Source: Deltaproteobacteria bacterium (GTDB taxonomy: Bacteria; Myxococcota_A; UBA9160; PR03). Taken from it: DNA of 64,000 bases. The first letter of the stretch is position 1, and the number at the start of each line of letters is the position of its first letter. Positions 59,053-64,000 of this stretch are shown here, piece after piece. The position numbers were made by a program, and so were the translations under genes. The stretch spans positions 124,001 through 188,000 of the forward strand of contig JAPSFT010000004.1 of NCBI GenBank assembly GCA_035063765.1, read 5' to 3'. The notes beneath the pieces were generated by a model. The model was not told where the DNA came from, did not search any database, and saw only the letters and a program-made list of their open reading frames with translations.

Positions 59053-60201
59053 TCACCCGATCAGGCCCTCCATCCTCGGGACGGAACGGCTGTCCGGAAA
59101 GACCTGCGTCTCGAGTGCGGCCTCGGACACTCCAAGATGTCGGCCGAGCACGCCCTTGAGCAGGCCGCGCAGGTCGCCGGTGGGGCGCAGGTCGCGGCCT
59201 TCGTAGAGGCTGCGGACGCCGAGACCGGGCCAGTCGCCGCCGATACGACCGCCCGCGACGGGGCCTCCGGCGAGCAGCGCGAGGCCACCCGTGCCGTGGT
59301 CGGTGCCGCCGGTTCCGTTGATCGCAACGGTGCGGCCGAACTCGGTCAGCACCACCACGACGGTCGACGGCCAGACCGCCCGGGCTGCGTCGTGGAAGGC
59401 CTCGAGGGCGGCGTCGAGCTCGGCCAGCTTGCGGCCGAGCACGCGCGCCTGGCTCCCGTGGGTGTCCCAGCCGGAATCCTCGACGAAGCCGACGCGCGGG
59501 CCGCCCGCGGCGGCCAGGAAGCGCGCGGCGACGCCCGCCAGGTCCGGCAGCCGGCCACGAGCGCGACGGCTCTCGCCTGCCATCGCGTCGAGGCTGCCGG
59601 CGGCGACCTGCTCGAAGGCCGTGGCCAGCTCCGGGTCGGCGGCGTAGAGCGGCGCCAGGCGCTCGAGGAGCCTCGGATCCACGGCTTGCGGCAACGGCGG
59701 CGACCAGGTCCTGGCCGGAGCCGGGCCCCGCAGGCTGAGCGGCATCACGCTCGCGATCGCCAGTCCCTCGGCGCCGCCCATCGCGCCGACGCAGCGGTTG
59801 AGCCAGCCGGTGTGGCTGCCGCCCGGCGTGCCGGTGCCGTTCTCCAGGCAGTCCTGCGCATCGAAGTGCGAGCGCTCGCGGTAGGGCGGGGCCACCGCGA
59901 CCACCGGCAGCAGATCCCCTCGCTGGTAGAGGGTGTGGGCGAAGCCGAGCGCGGGGTGGAGCCCGAAGCTGCCGTCCAGCGCCAGCGGCGCATCCGGCAG
60001 CAGCGCCGCGCGCAGGCGCGCGGCGTCGGGGTCGTCCAGCGGCGGCAGCACGTGGAGGCCGTCGAGCCCGCCGCGCAGCAGCACCACGAGCAGGCGGGGG
60101 TCGGCCCCGCCCGGCGCGCCCCAGGCGGCCGTGCGGGGCCAGAGCGCGAGCGTGGCCGAGGCGCCGGAAGCGATCAGGAACCGGCGGCGGGACAGGCGCA
60201 T
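59053..60201 (-). CDS. DUF1501 family exported protein
   Basis: 382 residues. MRLSRRRFLIASGASATLAL is a twin-arginine signal (SRRRFL). The mature domain shows LLVVLLRGGLDGLHVLPPLD, GSHTGWLNR, FVEDSGWDTHG and VVVLTEFGRTVAINGTGGTD, HGTGGLALLAGGPVAGGRIG, the alkaline-phosphatase-like DUF1501 family with its His and Asp metal residues. It is paired with a DUF1800 gene on the same strand (stop-start gap of 1 base). Such pairs are common in planctomycetes and myxobacteria; the reaction is unknown. The ATG at 60201 is well placed for Tat export. Confidence 0.93.
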   Translation of the reverse strand: MRLSRRRFLIASGASATLALWPRTAAWGAPGGADPRLLVVLLRGGLDGLHVLPPLDDPDAARLRAALLPDAPLALDGSFGLHPALGFAHTLYQRGDLLPVVAVAPPYRERSHFDAQDCLENGTGTPGGSHTGWLNRCVGAMGGAEGLAIASVMPLSLRGPAPARTWSPPLPQAVDPRLLERLAPLYAADPELATAFEQVAAGSLDAMAGESRRARGRLPDLAGVAARFLAAAGGPRVGFVEDSGWDTHGSQARVLGRKLAELDAALEAFHDAARAVWPSTVVVVLTEFGRTVAINGTGGTDHGTGGLALLAGGPVAGGRIGGDWPGLGVRSLYEGRDLRPTGDLRGLLKGVLGRHLGVSEAALETQVFPDSRSVPRMEGLIG

Positions 60202-60202
60202 G

Positions 60203-61648
60203 TCACGTCCTCCACTGGAAGGAAGGACTGGCCAGGAGCAGTGCGAGGCCCTGCTCCGGCGATTCGGCGCGGCGCAAGGCGGCGCCGAGGTCGGTGTCGA
60301 GGCCGCGGCCGAGCATGGCCCGGGCGGTCGCCAGCGGCTGCCGGTGCGCGGCGGGTGCGCGCGCGGCCAGAGCCTGTGCGAGCTGCACGCGCTTCCCCAG
60401 GGCGTCGGCCCCGCTCCAGTCGGCGGCGGTGTCGGCGAAGCCGGCCGGCGAGCGCGGCAGGAAGGGTGGCTGCCCCAGCCGCCGGAACAGGCCGACCAGG
60501 GCTTCGGGCCGCGCACCGAGGTCGATCCCGAGTCCGCGCGCAGCCGAGAGCACGAAGTCGTTGGGGGTCTTGAACTTGCGCGCCGAGGCGCTCCAGGCCT
60601 CGTCGCTGCGGACCAGCACGGCGTACACGGCCGGCAGGTCGCCGTCGCCGTCGAGCCAGGTGCGCGCCAGCCGGTCCACCAGTGCCGGCGGCGGCTGGTC
60701 GGCGACGAAGTGGCGCGCCAGCTTGAACGCCAGGTGTCGGGCGGTGGCCGGGTGGCGGGCGAGGTCGGAGAGCATCGCCCGGGCCTGCTCGACGCCGCCT
60801 TCGGGGTAGCGGCGACCGAGCAGGCGGCGCGCGCCGGGCTCGTGGGCAGCGCTGCGGAAGGCGAAGGGCGCGAGGGGGCCGCCCGCCCGGAGCTCGCGCC
60901 GCCCCGCCGTGCCCCAGCCGGTCAGCGCGCGCGCGAGCTCGAGCACGTCGGCCTGGTCGTAGCCGCCGTCGACGCCGAGCGTGTGGAGCTCGAGGATCTC
61001 GCGCGCGAGGTTCTCGTTGAGGCCGAGCTTGCGCGTTGGCCCGCTCTCGGGGCGCATGCGCCGGGAGCCGACCCTGGCGAGCCACGAGCCCTCACCGATC
61101 GAGCGGGCGTTGTCGAGGTAGCGGAGCATGCCCGGATGCGACTCCACCGCGAGCAGCAGGTCCCCGAAGCGACCGAGCACGTGCGGGCGGATCGCCTCGC
61201 GCTCCATCGGTGCCGCGTAGAGGGCTGCCTGTCGCTTGTCGATCGAGACGGCGAAGTGGTTGGACCAGAACTGCACGAGCCGCTCGAGGAAGTCCTGCTC
61301 GGTGCGAACGGCATGGCGGTAGCGCGCGGCGAGCTCGGCGAGCAGCTCCCGCCCGAAGGTCTGCCGGAAGCGGGTCCGGATCTCGTTCCGCGCGTCCTCG
61401 CTGCCGGCATCGGCGCTGGCCGTCACCGGGTCGCGCGCGGCGCGGCGCTCGGCCAGGCGCTCGCGGCGGAAGGCGAGCTCGCGCCGCAGGGTCTCGGCGC
61501 TGTCCGGAAGCCCGGCGAAGGCGGAGGGCGACACCGGGCGCAGCTGTGCGAGCAGCCAGTCGCGGGGGTCGCCGGGGGCCGCCAGGGCGCCGGGGCGGGC
61601 ACCCAGGCCGAAGCGGTTGCTGGCGCTGGCGGCGCGATCGAGGGCCAT
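60203..61648 (-). CDS. DUF1800 family protein
   Basis: 481 residues. Helical family with ASNRFGLGARPGALAAPGDP, ERLVQFWSNHFAVSIDKRQ, NENLAREILELHTLGVDGGY, ELARALTGWG and RHLAFKLARHFVADQPPPAL. It is paired with DUF1501 in a two-gene operon (1-base gap) as in many genomes; function unknown. No signal peptide is found with the chosen ATG at 61648, which has GGAAGGGAGC upstream; an in-frame ATG 33 bases earlier is possible but lacks the ribosome site. The promoter would lie in 61649-61893. Confidence 0.92.
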   Translation of the reverse strand: MALDRAASASNRFGLGARPGALAAPGDPRDWLLAQLRPVSPSAFAGLPDSAETLRRELAFRRERLAERRAARDPVTASADAGSEDARNEIRTRFRQTFGRELLAELAARYRHAVRTEQDFLERLVQFWSNHFAVSIDKRQAALYAAPMEREAIRPHVLGRFGDLLLAVESHPGMLRYLDNARSIGEGSWLARVGSRRMRPESGPTRKLGLNENLAREILELHTLGVDGGYDQADVLELARALTGWGTAGRRELRAGGPLAPFAFRSAAHEPGARRLLGRRYPEGGVEQARAMLSDLARHPATARHLAFKLARHFVADQPPPALVDRLARTWLDGDGDLPAVYAVLVRSDEAWSASARKFKTPNDFVLSAARGLGIDLGARPEALVGLFRRLGQPPFLPRSPAGFADTAADWSGADALGKRVQLAQALAARAPAAHRQPLATARAMLGRGLDTDLGAALRRAESPEQGLALLLASPSFQWRT

Positions 61649-61893
61649 GCTCCCTTCCGCAGGTCGGGCCTGCCCGATCAACGCCCGAGGGCGGATCCGG
61701 TTGACACGAGCCCGCCCGGCGGGACGGGCGGCCGCGCAAGCCGGTTCGGGCGCGAATCCCGGGGCTCGCCGCTACGCAGCCGGCCTGGAGCGGATCCTGC
61801 GAGCGCCGCGAGCGACGTGCAGGCGGGGCGGCGAGCGAGGGTCCGGGCGTCCGCCGCACCCGGCGCGGGCGGGTCCGGGCTAGCGTCGCGGCG
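61649..61893. other. 245-bp divergent intergenic region
   Basis: Between the DUF1800 gene (minus) and yaiI (plus). It has a TTGACA box at 61701-61706 but no matching -10 box at usual spacing on the plus strand, and many GC-rich repeats. I see no RNA gene or small open frame with a ribosome site. Probably divergent promoters. Confidence 0.5.
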
Positions 61894-62343
61894 GTGATCG
61901 CGATCTTCGTCGATGCCGATGCGTGCCCGGTGAAGGACGAGGTGTACCGGGTCGCGACCCGCTACGGGCTTCCGGTGGCGGTGGTCGCGAACGCACCGAT
62001 CCACGTTCCGGCGGGCTTCGGCGCGCAGCTCGTGGTCGTCGGCGGGGCTCCCGATGCGGCCGACGACTGGATCGCCGCCCATGTCGAGCCGGGCGACGTC
62101 GTCGTCACGGCCGACATCCCGCTGGCGGCGCGCTGCCTCGCGGCCGGCGCCCGCGCGCTCGGGCCGGACGGCCGGCCCTTCACGGAGGACTCGATCGGCG
62201 ACGCGCTCGCCGCCCGCCAGCTCCACGCCACGCTGCGCGAGCAGGGGCTGCTCCCGGGCGGCCCGCGGCCGCTCGCAGACAAGGACCGCCAGCGCTTCCT
62301 CACGCGCCTCGATCAGCTCGCGCGCGCCGCGCGTGGCGCCTAG
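61894..62343 (+). CDS. yaiI: YaiI/YqxD (UPF0178) family protein
   Basis: 149 residues. MIAIFVDADACPVKDEVYRV opens with the NYN/PIN-like acidic residues; VVTADIPLAARCLAAGARAL and GPDGRPFTEDSIGDALAARQ, PLADKDRQRFLTRLDQLAR are the other signature stretches. A nuclease-type activity is suggested by the fold but not proven. GTG at 61894 is used. It converges with the acyl-CoA dehydrogenase gene by a 4-base overlap. Confidence 0.95.
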   Translation: MIAIFVDADACPVKDEVYRVATRYGLPVAVVANAPIHVPAGFGAQLVVVGGAPDAADDWIAAHVEPGDVVVTADIPLAARCLAAGARALGPDGRPFTEDSIGDALAARQLHATLREQGLLPGGPRPLADKDRQRFLTRLDQLARAARGA

Positions 62344-63491
62344 GCCTCGCTCGCGAACCCCCGCAGCCCCTGGTAGCGCGCCACGTGCCAGTCCGCGTCG
62401 CCGAAGAGGCCCTGGAGCACGCGCAGGCGCTTGAAGAACAGGCCCTCGTCCTGCTCGTCGGTGACCCCGATCCCACCGAAGAGCTGGATCGCGTTCTCCT
62501 GCACGAACCAGCCGCCGCGCGAGAGCTGGAGCTTGGCCGCCGAGATCTCCGCCTGGCGCTCGTCGGCGTCCTCGTAGTCGGCCGCGATCGCGGCGAGGAT
62601 CATGGTCGAGCGGCACAGCTCGGTCTCGGCGTACATGTCGGCGGCGCGGTGCTGGAGCGCCTGGAAGCTCCCGATCGGCACGCCGAACTGCACGCGCTGC
62701 TTGAGATAGGCAACGGTGCGGTCGAAGAGCTCCTGGATCTCGCCCTGGCCCTCGGCGCAGGCGGCGGCCGCCGCGCGGTCGAGCGCCCACTCGAGGTGGG
62801 GCCGTGCGGCGCCGGCCGGGCCCAGCAGGCGCTCGGCGCCGACCTCGACCCGTCGCAGGCGCACGAGGGCGCTGCGCTGGCCGTCCATGCCGGGCACGCG
62901 GATCCGCTCGAGCCCGGGGGCGTCGCCGTCCACGACGAAGAGCGACAGCCCCTCGCGGTCGAGCGGGTCACCGGCCGTGCGCGCGACGATCACGAGCTGG
63001 TCCGCGGCGTGCCCGTTCAGGACCCAGGTCTTCTCGCCCGAGAGCACCCAGCCCGCACCGCGCCGTTCGGCGCGCGTGCGGCAGTCGTGGGGCGTGAAGC
63101 GGCTCTGGCGCTCGGCGTAGGCGAGGGCGAGCGACGTGCGCCCCTCGATCATCGGCGCGAGGAAGCGCTCGCGCTGCGCATCGCTCCCGAGCTTCGAGAG
63201 CAGGCCCCCGGCCAGCACGACCGAGGGCACGATCGGCTCCGGCACGAGGCCCCGGCCGAGCTGCTCGAGGATCAGCGCGAGGTCCACGAAGCGGCCGCCG
63301 AAGCCGCCCTGCTCCTCGGGGTAGGCGACGCCGAGCCAGCCGAACTCCCCCATCCGTGCCCACACGCTCGGGTCCCAGCCGCGCTCGGTGTCGCGCAGCT
63401 TGCGGAAGCGCTCCACCGGCGAGTCGTTCGCGACGAACTTCGCGACCGAGTCGACCAGGATCTGCTGCTCTTCGCTGAGATCGAAGTTCAT
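62340..63491 (-). CDS. Acyl-CoA dehydrogenase
   Basis: 383 residues with the three-domain ACAD fold: an N-terminal helical domain (MNFDLSEEQQILVDSVAKFV), a beta domain (about residues 120-225, GEKTWVLNGHAADQLVIVAR) and a C-terminal helical domain (VAYLKQRVQFGVPIGSFQAL). FAD-dependent alpha,beta-oxidation of an acyl-CoA. The catalytic base Glu is not obvious at the common position (here FGGIGVTDEQDEGLFFKRLR), as in subfamilies that use another site or are heteromeric partners. It follows a second ACAD gene by 10 bp on the same strand, so the two may form a heteromeric enzyme, as in steroid-catabolic FadE pairs. Confidence 0.93.
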   Translation of the reverse strand: MNFDLSEEQQILVDSVAKFVANDSPVERFRKLRDTERGWDPSVWARMGEFGWLGVAYPEEQGGFGGRFVDLALILEQLGRGLVPEPIVPSVVLAGGLLSKLGSDAQRERFLAPMIEGRTSLALAYAERQSRFTPHDCRTRAERRGAGWVLSGEKTWVLNGHAADQLVIVARTAGDPLDREGLSLFVVDGDAPGLERIRVPGMDGQRSALVRLRRVEVGAERLLGPAGAARPHLEWALDRAAAAACAEGQGEIQELFDRTVAYLKQRVQFGVPIGSFQALQHRAADMYAETELCRSTMILAAIAADYEDADERQAEISAAKLQLSRGGWFVQENAIQLFGGIGVTDEQDEGLFFKRLRVLQGLFGDADWHVARYQGLRGFASEA

Positions 63492-63501
63492 CGCTGGCTC
63501 C

Positions 63502-64000
63502 TCAGAGGGTGGGCAGGCGCAGGATCTGCTTGGCGATGATGTTGCGCTGGATCTCGTTCGAGCCGCCGTAGATCGTCGCCGCGCGCAGGTAGTTGAAGGA
63601 GGAGGCGACGCCCTGCTCGATCGCCGGCAGCACCTCGGGCGGGCTGTCGAGCCAGCCGAGGGCGTCGTGGCCCATGGCGTCCATGCACAGCTCGGTCGAC
63701 TCCTGCTGGATCTCGGTGCCGACGAGCTTCAGGATCGAGCTCTCCGGGCCCGGCGCGCGCCCCACCTGGGCGGCGGCCAGGGTGCGGAGCTGGAGCAGCT
63801 CGAGGCTGCGCAGGCGCATCTCGAGCCGGGCGATGCGCTCGCGGAAGCTCCGGTCGTCGAAGAGCGAGCCCTCGCCGACCGGTGTCTCGCGCGCGATCCG
63901 CTTGCAGAGCTGGAGCCAGCGCTTGCTCTCGGCGATCCCGCCGATGCCGGTGCGCTCGTGGGCGAGCAGCGCCTTCGCCATCGTCCAGCCTCCGTTCTCG
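63502..64000 (-). CDS. Acyl-CoA dehydrogenase, C-terminal part (partial)
   Basis: About 165 residues of the C-terminal helical domain are inside the window; the gene continues past the right edge (GGWTMAKALLAHERTGIGGI is mid-domain). SSFNYLRAATIYGGSNEIQR and NIIAKQILRLPTL are the classic ACAD end motif, where the Arg and Gly residues bind FAD across subunits. It is upstream of the other ACAD gene (10-bp gap) and probably in the same operon and complex. Confidence 0.93.
   Translation of the reverse strand, partial: ENGGWTMAKALLAHERTGIGGIAESKRWLQLCKRIARETPVGEGSLFDDRSFRERIARLEMRLRSLELLQLRTLAAAQVGRAPGPESSILKLVGTEIQQESTELCMDAMGHDALGWLDSPPEVLPAIEQGVASSFNYLRAATIYGGSNEIQRNIIAKQILRLPTL

Noticed and set aside
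61701-61730. A sigma70 promoter with TTGACA
   Set aside because: No -10-like hexamer at 16-18 bp spacing on the plus strand; GC-rich background.

Overview
This is about 64 kb of a very GC-rich chromosome (third codon positions almost all G or C, frequent GTG starts), with no ribosomal or transfer RNA, phage, insertion sequence or CRISPR visible. LptD, PEP-CTERM/exosortase components, lipoproteins and DUF3015/DUF4105 envelope proteins point to a Gram-negative bacterium. The aerobic acyl-CoA enzymes, the DUF1501/DUF1800 pair and a protein resembling the Myxococcales-type TIGR02265 family suggest an uncultured deltaproteobacterial-type lineage (Myxococcota or a neighbour). That placement is an inference, not a match to a named genome. 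Coding density is high: no gene-free stretch exceeds 300 bp, and the longest are 61649-61893, 56811-57018, 57769-57995 and 24753-24963.

Layout. 1-5026: end of an ECF sigma factor, the Mg2+ channel mgtE, and a small acyl-CoA group (crotonase, conserved small protein, CoA transferase). 5050-7990: a decayed serine hydrolase behind a DUF4105 lipoprotein and a DUF3015 protein. 8597-16660: a seven-gene minus-strand operon, mostly with 4-base stop/start overlaps, running msrA, GH2 glycosidase, aldehyde dehydrogenase, YkgJ Cys-cluster protein, exosortase, EpsI-family protein and a membrane alkaline-phosphatase-superfamily transferase. 16736-24752: an end-truncated amidohydrolase, GPH-type transporter, SDR, MOSC protein, ferric-reductase-like membrane protein, AI-2E-type permease and thiC under a TPP riboswitch. 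24964-31396: a secreted GDPD with a PEP-CTERM tail, acnA coupled to a radical SAM enzyme, then on the other strand a sulfotransferase, a 44-residue PqqA-like peptide and a pterin dehydratase. 31448-39470: sixA, a second PEP-CTERM-like protein, GH1 glucosidase, peroxiredoxin, queG, a double GFA protein, methyltransferase, GDPD, dcd and dtd. 39591-42218: a small exported protein, ccdA, a TlpA-like lipoprotein and a Crp-type regulator. 42241-49815: lptD and then trpGDCFBA without trpE. 49820-58977: a GNAT remnant, M19 dipeptidase, amidase, HExxH protein, LOG-family protein, serine hydrolase with a coupled ferritin-like protein, and small proteins. 59053-64000: DUF1501/DUF1800, yaiI and two acyl-CoA dehydrogenases.

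Most notable points. (1) An orphan PqqA-like ribosomal peptide at 30184-30318, with a strong Shine-Dalgarno, has the Glu-xxx-Tyr crosslink motif in exact PqqA register. No pqqB, C, D or E is in view, but a radical SAM protein with seven C-terminal cysteines lies about 365 bp away on the opposite strand. (2) The exosortase operon and two candidate substrates (24964-26094 and 31920-33089) lie within 22 kb. (3) Several genes end abruptly at or near strand switches or gene boundaries (serine hydrolase, amidohydrolase, GNAT), as if trimmed by small deletions.
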